Assembly: GCA_031415055.1 (NCBI GenBank)
Contig: JANOQZ010000019.1
Location: forward strand, 1-36,299
DNA: 36,299 bases
Source of the DNA: JANMOK01 sp031415055
GTDB taxonomy: Bacteria > Pseudomonadota > Alphaproteobacteria > Rhodobacterales > Rhodobacteraceae
Direction: 5' to 3'
Shown here piece after piece: positions 23,221 to 32,021 of the stretch. Numbering within the stretch: position 1 is the first letter of the stretch; every line of letters starts with the position of its first letter. A program made the position numbers and the translations under genes. The notes beneath the pieces are model-generated. The model did not search any database, had not been told where the DNA came from, and saw only the letters and a program-made list of their open reading frames with translations.

Positions 23221-23278
23221 TCTGTAAACTATTTATTAACTTATGGATTGCCTGCGGGCGGCGTTCTGGGAGAATATC

Positions 23279-24307
23279 TTGGTTAACCTGATTGTGAACG
23301 GTGATTTTTCGGGTGCGGTTTCGGCTAATCCGGACCTCGATCCCGCAGGCTGGCTGGTGACCTCGAGTGGAAACCCCACCACCGAACAGAATCAAAATGA
23401 CGTGCAGGTCATTGGCGGCCAGTTGAATTTCAACGCGGCACCGGGAACGTCGCTGGGCAGCCAGATCGCGCAAACCGTGACCGGGGTGCCGATCGGCGAG
23501 TCCATCAATTTATCGTTCGCCTATTCGGAAGCGGCGGGAGCTGCGTCCAGCGACCGCAACATTACTTACACGGTGCGGGACGGCAATGGCAACGTGGTCT
23601 TGACCGGCGTGGCGACAACGCCGGGGGCATACTCGCTCAATTTCACTGCCACGACCAATAATTACACGATCACCTTCCACGATAACTCGACGGGCAACAA
23701 CCAGCCAAACGCGATCATTGACAATGTGTCCTTCAACGTGCCGTTCGTGGTCTGCTTTGCCCGTGGCACGCTGATCTGCACCGACAAGGGTGAGGTGGCG
23801 GTCGAAAATCTGGCTTTGGGCGACCTCGTGCTGACCCGTGACGATGGCTTGCAACCCATTCGCTGGCGATCGAGCCAGACCGTCGACGCACGCACAAGTT
23901 TGGCCCCGATTCTGATCAAAGCGGGTGCTCTGGGCAATGATCATGACCTGCGGGTTTCGCCGCAACATCGAATGCTGATCAGCGACTGGCGGGCGGAACT
24001 GTTGTTTGGCGAAAGCGAAGTTCTGGTGGCGGCCAAGAATCTGGTCAATGATACCAACATTCTGCGGGCGCCTGCCGATTCAGTGGAATATTTCCATTTC
24101 ATGTTCGACAAGCATCAACTTGTGTGTGCGAACGGCACTTGGTCGGAAAGCTTTTTCCCGGGCAATTTCGCCTTGCGCGCCATCGAAAATGGCCCGCGAG
24201 ACGAATTGTTTGGCGTTTTTCCAGAGCTCCGGCAAGGTGCCGATAATTACGGCCCTGCGGCGCGGACCAGCCCCAAACCGGTCGAAGCCCGCCTACTTGG
24301 CGCCTGA
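23279..24307 (+). CDS. Hint-domain protein with N-terminal beta-sandwich region
   Basis: This 342-residue protein is of the type frequent in Rhodobacterales. Residues 1-155 open NLIVNGDFSGAV and look like a beta-sandwich/carbohydrate-binding-like domain. The Hint (Hint_2) domain begins at Cys159 in CFARGTLICTDKGEVAVENLALGD and includes HDLRVSPQHRMLI and the C-terminal part. Hint domains cleave or splice themselves through the first Cys, but what this protein joins or releases is unknown. The TTG at 23279 is preferred because GGGAG lies six bases before it and it restores the family N-terminus; an ATG at 23243 has no ribosome-binding site. No signal peptide is evident, so non-classical or type I export is possible. 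A CtrA box lies upstream. Confidence 0.85.
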   Translation: MVNLIVNGDFSGAVSANPDLDPAGWLVTSSGNPTTEQNQNDVQVIGGQLNFNAAPGTSLGSQIAQTVTGVPIGESINLSFAYSEAAGAASSDRNITYTVRDGNGNVVLTGVATTPGAYSLNFTATTNNYTITFHDNSTGNNQPNAIIDNVSFNVPFVVCFARGTLICTDKGEVAVENLALGDLVLTRDDGLQPIRWRSSQTVDARTSLAPILIKAGALGNDHDLRVSPQHRMLISDWRAELLFGESEVLVAAKNLVNDTNILRAPADSVEYFHFMFDKHQLVCANGTWSESFFPGNFALRAIENGPRDELFGVFPELRQGADNYGPAARTSPKPVEARLLGA

Positions 24308-24312
24308 AACGT

Positions 24313-25092
24313 TCACAATGTCGAATTGAACGCCCCACCGTCGAGCAGGATGTTCTGCCCCACGATGAATGCCGCTTGCTGCGAACACAGAAACGCACAG
24401 GCCGCGCCAAAGTCGCTCGCCGCACCATAGCGCCGGGCGGGGATGGTTGCTTGCCGCACGACGCGTGCTGCCTCAAGCGAAATCCCTTTCGACTTGGCAA
24501 CCGCCGCATCCATCGAATCCGCGCGATCTGTCGCGTGAATTCCTGGCAGCAAGTTGTTGATATTGACCCCATATGGCGCAACTTGGCGGCTGGTTCCCGC
24601 AACATAACCCGTCAAACCAGCCCGCGCCGAATTGGACAGACCAAGTGCCCCAATGGGCGATTTCACCGCGCTGGAGGTGATATTGACGACCCGTCCCCAA
24701 CGCTTTTCGATCATGCCGGGCAACACAGCTTTCATCAATGCAATCGGCGTCAACATATTGGCATCCAACGCGTTGATAAAATCCTCGCGCTGCCAGTCGC
24801 TCCAAAGTCCGGGTGGCGGGCCACCAGCGTTCGTCACCAGAATGTCGGGCGACGGACATGCCGCCAAAACCAAGGCGCGACCCGCTTCGCTGGTGATATC
24901 CGCCGCTATCGCGACAACTTTCACACCGAAACTTGCCCGCAATTGCACTGCGAATTCCTCAAGCGGGCCGATGTTTCGGGCGTTGATCACCAAATCAACG
25001 CCCGCTTCGGCCAAAGCCTGAGCACAACCGCGCCCCAGCCCCTTTGATGCGGCGCAGACGATTGCGGTTTTGCCCCTGATCCCTAGTTCCAT
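24313..25092 (-). CDS. Atypical short-chain dehydrogenase/reductase (lacks the YxxxK pair)
   Basis: This 259-residue Rossmann protein has an SDR-like order of elements. The cofactor loop is CAASKGLGRG at 13-22, with CA in place of the usual TG. A TNAGG motif and ITSSAVKSP, with the catalytic-Ser strand, follow. Where YxxxKAAL is expected the protein reads LGLSNSARAGLTGY, so the catalytic Tyr and Lys are missing. This matches the BKR-like subgroup (cd05344, as I recall) that departs from the SDR tetrad. The final LLDGG is typical. Activity and substrate are therefore uncertain. It converges with the Hint gene (5 bp apart) and diverges from prfC. Confidence 0.85.
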   Translation of the reverse strand: MELGIRGKTAIVCAASKGLGRGCAQALAEAGVDLVINARNIGPLEEFAVQLRASFGVKVVAIAADITSEAGRALVLAACPSPDILVTNAGGPPPGLWSDWQREDFINALDANMLTPIALMKAVLPGMIEKRWGRVVNITSSAVKSPIGALGLSNSARAGLTGYVAGTSRQVAPYGVNINNLLPGIHATDRADSMDAAVAKSKGISLEAARVVRQATIPARRYGAASDFGAACAFLCSQQAAFIVGQNILLDGGAFNSTL

Positions 25093-25186
25093 GACGTTTA
25101 TCCTATGTGCATGTCTTGCGTTTTCGTATCTTCCTGACCCAAATACTCATTTCCAACCGCTCCGCCAAACGCTATAGCGGCGGCCC

Positions 25187-26785
25187 ATGTCATCCAATAC
25201 ACCCAAACTGCCCCCCGAAGTCGCCCGACGGCGCACATTTGCCATCATTTCGCACCCCGATGCGGGTAAAACGACGCTGACGGAAAAGTTTCTGCTCTAT
25301 GGCGGTGCCATTCAAATGGCTGGGCAAGTGCGGGCAAAAGGCGAGGCGAGGCGCACGCGGTCTGACTTTATGAAGATGGAACAAGAGCGCGGGATATCGG
25401 TATCTGCCTCGGCAATGTCGTTTGAATTCAATGACTTCTGGTTCAATCTGGTTGATACGCCCGGCCACTCGGACTTTTCCGAGGACACCTATCGCACCCT
25501 GACGGCAGTTGACGCAGCCGTTATGGTGATCGACGGCGCCAAAGGTGTGGAAAGCCAGACGCAAAAGCTGTTCGAAGTCTGTCGTCTGCGTGACATGCCG
25601 ATCCTGACGTTTTGCAACAAGATGGACCGCGAAAGCCGCGATACATTTGACATCATTGACGAAATTCAGGAACAACTGGCGATTGACGTTAGCCCCGCAT
25701 CGTGGCCCATCGGTATGGGGCGCGAGTTTCTGGGGTGTTACGATATGCTAAACAATCGGTTGGAACTGATGGACCGGGCAGATCGAAATAAAAAGGCCGA
25801 ATCCATTCGCATCAATGGTTTGGATGACCCGAAGCTCAATGACCATATTCCTATCCACCTTCTGAACAAACTGCGCGAAGAGATTGAAATGGCGCGTGAA
25901 TTGCTGCCAGCGTTCGACCGCCAGTCATTTCTCGAAGGCCATATGACGCCAATCTGGTTTGGCTCGGCAATCAACTCTTTCGGCGTGCAGGAATTGATGG
26001 ACGGAATTGGCACTTACGGTCCGCCGCCGCAGCCACGTCCGGCGCAGCCGCGACAAGTTTCCCCCGAAGAATCAAACGTTACCGGCTTTGTCTTCAAAGT
26101 TCAGGCGAACATGGACCCGCGCCACCGCGACCGCGTGGCTTTCCTGCGCCTGTGCTCCGGTCATTTCACCCGTGGCATGAAACTGACCCAAGTGCGCACT
26201 GGCAAACAACTGGCCATCGCCAACCCAGTGCTGTTCCTCGCCGCCGACCGCGAATTGGCCGATGAGGCTTGGGCAGGCGACATCATCGGCATCCCCAACC
26301 ACGGCCAGTTGCGCATCGGCGATGCCTTGTCCGAGGGCGAAGTATTGAATTTTACCGGCATCCCTTCCTTCGCACCCGAATTGCTGCAGAGCGTCCGCGC
26401 CGCCGACCCGATGAAAGCCAAGCATCTGGAAAAGGCCCTGCACCAATTCGCTGAGGAAGGCGCCTCGAAACTGTTCAAACCGCTGATTGGTTCGGGCTGG
26501 ATCGTTGGCGTCGTTGGCCCGCTGCAATTCGACGTTCTTGCTAGCCGGATCGAGAATGAATATGGGCTGCCGGTGCGGCTTGAACCCACCCAATTCACCT
26601 CGGCCCGTTGGGTATCGGGGCCGAAGGACGCCATCGAAGCCTTTGTAAAAGCAAACAAAGGTCACATGGCGTCGGATCACGACGGCGATCCGGTCTACAT
26701 GACCCGCCTGCAATGGGATATCGACCGTGTGGGGCGCGATTATCCCGAGGTACACTTGACCGCGACCAAGGAAATGCATGCCTGA
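25187..26785 (+). CDS. prfC: Peptide chain release factor 3
   Basis: RF3 is a GTPase that helps RF1 and RF2 leave the ribosome after termination. The 532-residue length is normal. GTPase motifs are HPDAGKT at 23-29, RGISVSASAMSF (switch 1), DTPGH at 90-94 and CNKMD at 143-147. Further domains contain GWIVGVVGPLQFDVLASRIENEYG, a block typical of RF3. The ATG lacks a strong Shine-Dalgarno sequence. It is divergent from the SDR gene and followed after 54 bp by the membrane protein gene. Confidence 0.97.
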   Translation: MSSNTPKLPPEVARRRTFAIISHPDAGKTTLTEKFLLYGGAIQMAGQVRAKGEARRTRSDFMKMEQERGISVSASAMSFEFNDFWFNLVDTPGHSDFSEDTYRTLTAVDAAVMVIDGAKGVESQTQKLFEVCRLRDMPILTFCNKMDRESRDTFDIIDEIQEQLAIDVSPASWPIGMGREFLGCYDMLNNRLELMDRADRNKKAESIRINGLDDPKLNDHIPIHLLNKLREEIEMARELLPAFDRQSFLEGHMTPIWFGSAINSFGVQELMDGIGTYGPPPQPRPAQPRQVSPEESNVTGFVFKVQANMDPRHRDRVAFLRLCSGHFTRGMKLTQVRTGKQLAIANPVLFLAADRELADEAWAGDIIGIPNHGQLRIGDALSEGEVLNFTGIPSFAPELLQSVRAADPMKAKHLEKALHQFAEEGASKLFKPLIGSGWIVGVVGPLQFDVLASRIENEYGLPVRLEPTQFTSARWVSGPKDAIEAFVKANKGHMASDHDGDPVYMTRLQWDIDRVGRDYPEVHLTATKEMHA

Positions 26786-26839
26786 CGGCGTCAAGGTTGT
26801 TTTATGGTACCGTTTCTGTTAAGTTGCAGCCAGTAACGA

Positions 26840-28054
26840 GTGAACGAGTGTTGGGGGTGGGTTGTGGTTGTGTTGGAAAATTATGCTCGATCTAGAATCG
26901 AGATCCGTTTCCGTTCGATAATTTTTCTATTCTTTGCCTTGATTGCGCTGGCAGTGGCGGCGCGGCATGCCATGGTTGTATTGTCGGGGCGACATTACTG
27001 GACGCTTGGCGACTGGTTGATCAACTACGATGCCGGTTTCGTGCGTCGGGGGATCACCGGTTCTGCCACTTTCCTTATTTCCGATCTCACCGGCTTGCCG
27101 CTGAATATTACGGCCGGTGCGATGCAGATTGCGTTGTATCTTTCGGTTATCGCGCTAACCCTTTATCTTTTCTCGAAAATCCGTTGGAGCGGCCCGGTTC
27201 TGTTGCTGCTGTTCTCACCAGTGTTTCTGCTGATGCCGTTCTATTACATGCACATGAGCATGTCCAAAGAGCTGATCGGCTTCCTCGCCCTCGGCCTTAT
27301 GGCAGCGGCGGTTTCGGGGCGGCCATGGCTGCTTTGGGCGGGGATAGCCCTGTTCACCGTCGCTGGTTTGGCGCATGAGGTGAACGCCTTCCTTGCCCCG
27401 GCGGCCTTGGGTTTTCCCCTGCTTTTCTTCGTCAAAGGCATCTTCACCCGACGCCAAGCGGTTGCAGCGGCTGCAGCGATTTTGGCTGCGGCCGTGGTCC
27501 CGCTGGGTCTGGCGACGTTGTTTCAGGGGCAAGGCATGTCGCAAGCCATCTGCAACCAGATTGTCGCCCACGGCGGCTCGGCGTTGCAATGCAAAGCGGG
27601 CGGACCGATTGACTGGTTGGAGAAAGATACCGCTTTCGGCATCTCAGTGATGTGGAAAATGACCATCGCGCCGGGTAACTGGAAATGGTTCATTCTCGCC
27701 TATCTGCTGGCGATGGCACCTTTCGTGTTGTTCCGCCTGAAAGGCACGGCGAATGCTCGCACCGGTACTTGGCTGATCGCGGCGCTGTTCCTTGGCATCC
27801 TAAGCATGACGCCGCTGTTTGCCGTCGCTACCGACTGGGGCCGCTGGATTGCCATGTATGTTTTCGGTCTGACAGTGTTGACCATCACCGCGCTGCGGTT
27901 GGATTTGATCGAAGAACGGGTCGATGCGCTGGGGCCATTGTTCCTGTTCTATGGATTCTGCTGGTCGATGCCCGAAGCGGGATATACCCACACCGGCTGG
28001 GGTATGCTGGAATATTCCCGCTTGTTTTTGGGCAAGCTGATTGAACTCTTGTAA
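26840..28054 (+). CDS. Polytopic inner-membrane protein of unknown function
   Basis: This 404-residue protein has about ten or eleven predicted membrane segments spread over its length. Distinct parts are INYDAGFVRRGITGSATF soon after the first helix, MHMSMSKELIGF, and a loop before the eighth helix with two Cys (CNQIVAHGGSALQCKAGG) that could form a disulfide. Near the end comes DWGRWIAMYVFG. The FVRRG and DWGRWI blocks recall membrane proteins seen in polysaccharide and glycan loci, but I cannot assign a family. The start is unsure: GTG at 26840, 26864 or 26870 are all in frame, and a G-rich stretch at 26854-26860 would favour the later ones. A strong hairpin follows the stop. Confidence 0.75.
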   Translation: MNECWGWVVVVLENYARSRIEIRFRSIIFLFFALIALAVAARHAMVVLSGRHYWTLGDWLINYDAGFVRRGITGSATFLISDLTGLPLNITAGAMQIALYLSVIALTLYLFSKIRWSGPVLLLLFSPVFLLMPFYYMHMSMSKELIGFLALGLMAAAVSGRPWLLWAGIALFTVAGLAHEVNAFLAPAALGFPLLFFVKGIFTRRQAVAAAAAILAAAVVPLGLATLFQGQGMSQAICNQIVAHGGSALQCKAGGPIDWLEKDTAFGISVMWKMTIAPGNWKWFILAYLLAMAPFVLFRLKGTANARTGTWLIAALFLGILSMTPLFAVATDWGRWIAMYVFGLTVLTITALRLDLIEERVDALGPLFLFYGFCWSMPEAGYTHTGWGMLEYSRLFLGKLIELL

Positions 28055-28058
28055 AAGT

Positions 28059-28084
28059 AAAGGGCGAGGTTTCCCTCGCCCTTT
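28059..28084. terminator. Bidirectional intrinsic terminator
   Basis: AAAGGGCGAGG (28059-28069) and CCTCGCCCTTT (28074-28084) are perfect 11-base arms around a TTTC loop. The hairpin lies four bases after the membrane protein stop and 20 bases before the end of the convergent binding-protein gene. The A-rich and T-rich ends of the stem suit termination in both directions. Confidence 0.85.
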
Positions 28085-28104
28085 CCGTAACTTACACGCC
28101 GACC

Positions 28105-29061
28105 TTAAAACAACGAATCCGGGAAATAGAATTCCGCCGCGTTGTCTTTGGTGATCAAAGTCGCATCCAGAATATAGCGCCCGCGGATCGGCACTTGGTC
28201 ATAAAGACCCGATACCGTCAGTTCCAGCGCCGTTGCCACCATCGCGGGCGGATACAGCACGTTGACCGGCATCAGCGCATCACCGTCCATGACCTTTTTG
28301 ACCATTTCCTTCATGCCCGCACCGCCCAGAACCAGTTTCACATCGGTGCGACCGGCTTGCTCGATAGCCTCAAGCACGCCCAAGGCCATGTCATCGTCCT
28401 GGCACCAAACCGCGTCGATTTTCGGGAATTTGGTCAGGTAATCCTGCATGATCTTGAACGCATCATCGCGTGACCAATTGCCGAATTGGCTGTCCAGAAC
28501 ATTGATCCCCGAGCCGGCAATTCCTTCGGCAAACCCCGCTTGGCGTTCCTCGTCAATCACGATTGGCAGGCCGCGAATAATCACGATATCTGCGGTGCCA
28601 AGCGTATCGGCAAAGTATTTGCCTGCAACGCGGCCCAGTTCGGGGTTGTTGCCTGCAACGTACAAATCGTTGATTGTCGGATCAGACAATGCCCGGTCCA
28701 CCACGGTGATGAACACACCTTTGTCTTTCACCGTTTGCAGCGGTCCGGTCAATTCATCCGAGTTATGCGGCAACACAACCAAGGCGTCGATGCCTTGGGT
28801 CGTCAAGTCTTCCAAAGCGGATGCCTGCGCCGCGCCGTCGGGCGATGTTTTTATGATCACGTTCAGCCCCGGATGCGTGGCCATCAGTGCCGCAGCCGCG
28901 CGTTCGGCGTGGTAAACCACCCCACCCGTCCAACCGTGGTCGGCCGATGGAATGGACACCGCGACCGTCAGAGATTTGTCTTGCGCCATGGCAGCGGTCG
29001 AAACCAGCGCCAACGGGGCAATCAAGGCAATGGCCGAAAGCCATTTCAATGTATTGCGCAT
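28105..29061 (-). CDS. Sugar ABC transporter substrate-binding protein (CUT2, ribose/galactose type)
   Basis: This 318-residue periplasmic binding protein is of the RbsB-like family. It has a Sec signal peptide with a likely cut after AMA (residue 26), then SLTVAVSIPSADHGWTGGVVYHAE. The first lobe carries GIDALVVLPHNSDELT, the hinge region VVDRALSDP, and the second lobe IDAVWCQDDDMALGVLEAI. The ligand is probably a pentose, hexose or polyol, but I cannot name it. AGGGAGAG before the ATG is a good ribosome-binding site. It is the last gene of the ATPase-permease-binding protein operon and ends at the bidirectional terminator. Confidence 0.9.
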   Translation of the reverse strand: MRNTLKWLSAIALIAPLALVSTAAMAQDKSLTVAVSIPSADHGWTGGVVYHAERAAAALMATHPGLNVIIKTSPDGAAQASALEDLTTQGIDALVVLPHNSDELTGPLQTVKDKGVFITVVDRALSDPTINDLYVAGNNPELGRVAGKYFADTLGTADIVIIRGLPIVIDEERQAGFAEGIAGSGINVLDSQFGNWSRDDAFKIMQDYLTKFPKIDAVWCQDDDMALGVLEAIEQAGRTDVKLVLGGAGMKEMVKKVMDGDALMPVNVLYPPAMVATALELTVSGLYDQVPIRGRYILDATLITKDNAAEFYFPDSLF

Positions 29062-29139
29062 TCTACTCTCCCTAATTGAAACCGGCTATCAACGACGGGC
29101 CGGTCTTTTCCGCCTTCTTTATTGGCCCAAAGGCCAAAT

Positions 29140-30111
29140 TCATTCGCGCCGATTGAGCGTTCTTTGCACCAACATCGCGACGATGATGATCGCCCCCTGC
29201 ACTGCGCCGATCAGGTAAACGTTGACGTTGGAAAGGGTCAGGATATTGCCGATGATCTCGAGGAAAAGCGCGCCTGCCACGGTGCCCCAAATCCGCCCCG
29301 CCCCGCCGCGCAGAAGGGTTCCCCCCACCACCACGGCGGTAATCGCCTGTAACTCCCAGAACAGTCCTGTGGCCGAGTTGGCCGACCCAAGACGCGGCAC
29401 ATACAAAATTATCGCAATCCCCACACACAGACCTTGAATGACATAGGTCCACAGCTTCACCCGATTGGCGTTGATGCCGGAATAGCGGGCGACGTCTTCG
29501 TTGGATCCAACCGCAATGACGTGGCGACCAAACGGGGTTTTATACAAAGTGAAGGCAGCAACCGATGCAACGGCCAGCACCACCAACAGCGGGATCGGCA
29601 GGCCCAGAAATGTGCCGGTATAGACCGGGCTGTAAAGTTTCTTCAGCGCCGCATCGACGGAGATGGACCCACCATCGGCCAGATAGGTGAACAGCGAGCG
29701 CAGGATGACCATAGAGCCGAGGGTGGCGATAAACGGCTCAATCCGACCTACGGTGATGATCAGCCCGTTGGCGGCCCCGCTGGCGGCCCCAACGGCGATG
29801 GCAATGACCATTCCAACCGCAATTGTGCCGACATCGGCCTCAACCCCGGCGGATTTCAGGTAGATCAGCATCGCCCCAGCGGTGAACGCCGCCATTGAAC
29901 CCACCGACAGGTCCAACCCGCCGGCGGCCATAACGAATGTCGCACCAATGGCGATAATGGCAATAAAGGCAGTCCGGCTGGCGACGTTTTGCACCAGATT
30001 GTCAAAAGTCAGAAAATTAGGATGCACGAACGAGCCAATGAAAATGAGGGCGGCAAGCGCGATGAACGGCGCGGCAATGCGCAGATTGACCTTGGCCAAA
30101 ACGGCGTTCAT
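29140..30111 (-). CDS. Sugar ABC transporter permease (CUT2, RbsC-like)
   Basis: This 323-residue inner-membrane permease of the RbsC family has eight to ten hydrophobic segments. The blocks GATFVMAAGGLDLSVGSMAAFTAG and GAASGAANGLIITVGRIEPFIATLG are hallmarks of CUT2 permeases. ATAVVVGGTLLRGGAGRIWGT near the C-terminus is the loop that contacts the ATPase. The ATG overlaps the stop of the ATPase gene by four bases (ATGA), so the two are translationally coupled. The binding-protein gene follows after 78 bp. Confidence 0.93.
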   Translation of the reverse strand: MNAVLAKVNLRIAAPFIALAALIFIGSFVHPNFLTFDNLVQNVASRTAFIAIIAIGATFVMAAGGLDLSVGSMAAFTAGAMLIYLKSAGVEADVGTIAVGMVIAIAVGAASGAANGLIITVGRIEPFIATLGSMVILRSLFTYLADGGSISVDAALKKLYSPVYTGTFLGLPIPLLVVLAVASVAAFTLYKTPFGRHVIAVGSNEDVARYSGINANRVKLWTYVIQGLCVGIAIILYVPRLGSANSATGLFWELQAITAVVVGGTLLRGGAGRIWGTVAGALFLEIIGNILTLSNVNVYLIGAVQGAIIIVAMLVQRTLNRRE

Positions 30112-31637
30112 GCCGCCGCTCCCAGCGAATGGGCGCCGGTGGCCAGAACCACGATATGCTCTTCGTTCATATCTTCGCCCTTCACTTCGCCAACTATTCG
30201 GCCGAGACGCATGACCAAAATACGGTCACAAAGGCCGATAAGCTCTTGCATTTCCGAAGAAATCACGATGACAGCCTTACCTTGATCGGCCAAGTCAGCG
30301 ATGAATTTGTAAATCTGTTCCTTCGCACCAATATCGACGCCACGTGTCGGTTCATCGACAATCACAATGCCGGGCTCGAGTTGCATCATCTTGGCCAACA
30401 ACAGTTTTTGCTGATTGCCGCCCGACAATTGACCGGCTTGCAGGTGCAAATCGCCGGTGCGGATATCAAAGTCTTGCACCGCCGTTTCTAACGCTGCCAT
30501 TTCGCGCTTGCGGTCGACAAACAGACCTTTGCGGAATTTGGCCAGCGCCGCCAAAGTCAGGTTACTTGCCAGATTTTGCGCCAAAAGCAGGCCTTTGCCT
30601 TTGCGGTCTTCGCTAAGATAGACAATTCCAGCGTCCATACCCGCCCGCGGGGTGGGAATTCTGCCGGAAATTTGGCGGGCTTGCACATTGCCGGTATTCC
30701 GGCGCAAACCAATTAGCCCTTCAAACAATTCGGTGCGACCGGCACCAATCAAGCCGGCAAACCCCAATATCTCGCCGTAACGTACAGAAAAGTCGATATT
30801 TTCGGCAAAACCCATCACGCTGAAATTCTTGGTCTCCAGCGCCACTTCGCCCAGAATGCGCGCCTTGCGCGGCGGATAGAGGTTGGCCATATCGCGGCCG
30901 ACCATCAGTTTTGCCATATCCAGCGGTTCAACTTCTGCTACGTCGCGGGTCGCCACGAACTTGCCGTCTCGCAACACTGTCACTCGATTGGCGATTGATT
31001 TCACTTCACCCAAGCGATGCGAAATATAAAGCACCGCAATACCTTTGTCGCGCAGATCATTGATAACTCGGAACAAAGCTTCTGTTTCAACGGGCGTCAA
31101 TGAAGCTGACGGCTCATCGAAAATCACAATTCTATGCGGCACCGACAAGGCCCTCGCGATTTGCACCAATTGCCTTTGCGCAATCGACAGGCGCTCGACT
31201 TCGCGGGTTGGATCGATTTCTATCCCCAAAACCTGCAAAGCTTTCACCGAGCGTCGGTTCATTTCGCGGTCATTGACGGCAATACCGCGGCGAATTTCAC
31301 GGCCCAAAAAGATGTTCTGCGCCACCGTCAAATGCGGGGCGAGCAAGATTTCTTGGTGGATCAACACGATTCCCGCCGCTTCGGTTTGTGTCGGGCCCGC
31401 TGCAACAAAAGGCATACCATCCAACAATATTTGCCCCGACGACGGCTGCAAATGCCCGGCCAATATCTTCATCAATGTCGATTTACCGGCCCCATTCTCG
31501 CCGATCACTGCGTGAACCTCGCCGCGGAAAAGGTCGAGCGACACGTCGCTGAGCACTTCAATTGCGCCAAAACGCATGGTCAGGCCACGTGCCGACAGGA
31601 TCGGGTCTTTGTCGGTGTTTTTTGTAGTCGAAGGCAA
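30108..31637 (-). CDS. Sugar ABC transporter ATPase (CUT2, RbsA-like, two ATPase domains)
   Basis: This double ATPase of about 509 residues powers the CUT2 importer. The first domain has Walker A GENGAGKST, signature LSIAQRQLVQIARAL and Walker B IVIFDEPSASLT. The second has GLIGAGRTELFEGL as the degenerate P-loop typical of RbsA, LSGGNQQKLLLAKMM and IVIVDEPTRGVD. The TTG at 31637 is chosen because GGGGG stands six bases before it and the length matches the family; an upstream ATG at 31709 would add 24 residues but has no ribosome-binding site. It is the first gene of the operon, with a palindrome-rich leader upstream. Confidence 0.92.
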   Translation of the reverse strand: MPSTTKNTDKDPILSARGLTMRFGAIEVLSDVSLDLFRGEVHAVIGENGAGKSTLMKILAGHLQPSSGQILLDGMPFVAAGPTQTEAAGIVLIHQEILLAPHLTVAQNIFLGREIRRGIAVNDREMNRRSVKALQVLGIEIDPTREVERLSIAQRQLVQIARALSVPHRIVIFDEPSASLTPVETEALFRVINDLRDKGIAVLYISHRLGEVKSIANRVTVLRDGKFVATRDVAEVEPLDMAKLMVGRDMANLYPPRKARILGEVALETKNFSVMGFAENIDFSVRYGEILGFAGLIGAGRTELFEGLIGLRRNTGNVQARQISGRIPTPRAGMDAGIVYLSEDRKGKGLLLAQNLASNLTLAALAKFRKGLFVDRKREMAALETAVQDFDIRTGDLHLQAGQLSGGNQQKLLLAKMMQLEPGIVIVDEPTRGVDIGAKEQIYKFIADLADQGKAVIVISSEMQELIGLCDRILVMRLGRIVGEVKGEDMNEEHIVVLATGAHSLGAAA

Positions 31638-31709
31638 TTTCCACCCCCAATCGACAGTTTCAAGAATTGACCGTGATTCTAGGTGCCCGGCCTTTTGCCA
31701 GATTGCCAT

Positions 31710-32021
31710 TGGAATTAACGTTCACACAATGCTTGCATGATTGCGCTGTCAAAATATTTGATGAAAAACTCGGGTATTCTGCCAAATCATTGGCGCGCGA
31801 ACGCTTTGGTAAGACTTTTATGGCATAGATTCTGAGAACTCTTCTTAAGGAAAAATCTTCTCGAAGATTTTTAGGTCGCAAAATTTTTCGAGAAAAATTT
31901 TCCCTAAGCAAGTAGTGATTTTTTGTGATTCTTTTTCCCGAATCGCAACAACCGCACCCCAGCCATTCCATCAAAAATTCATTCCGATTTCGTTAAGGCG
32001 ATCCGCTCGTCGCCCTACATC
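31710..32021. other. AT-rich gene-free stretch ahead of the sugar transporter operon
   Basis: These roughly 310 bp separate fpr from the CUT2 operon, both on the minus strand. No credible gene is present; one open frame at 31660-31974 has no ribosome-binding site or recognisable similarity. The stretch holds the nested palindromes at 31844-31908. It also holds GATTC-N8-GAATC near 31925-31945 and a repeated GTGATT string nearby. The transporter promoter and any operator should lie here. Confidence 0.6.
31844..31908. repeat. Pair of palindromes forming a larger inverted repeat
   Basis: The first palindrome is AAAAATCTTC (31851-31860), a 2-base spacer, then GAAGATTTTT (31863-31872). The second is AAAATTTTT (31880-31888), CGAG, then AAAAATTTT (31893-31901). 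The whole left half, from CTTAAGG at 31844, is also an inverted copy of the right half, ending CCCTAAG at 31908, over about 29 bases with few mismatches. Either two hairpins or one long one can form. Confidence 0.7.

Noticed and set aside
31660..31974. Minus-strand frame of 104 codons across the palindromes and the transporter leader
   Set aside because: It has no ribosome-binding site and no family resemblance, and it overlaps the transporter ATPase start region. The palindromes are better explained as non-coding structure.
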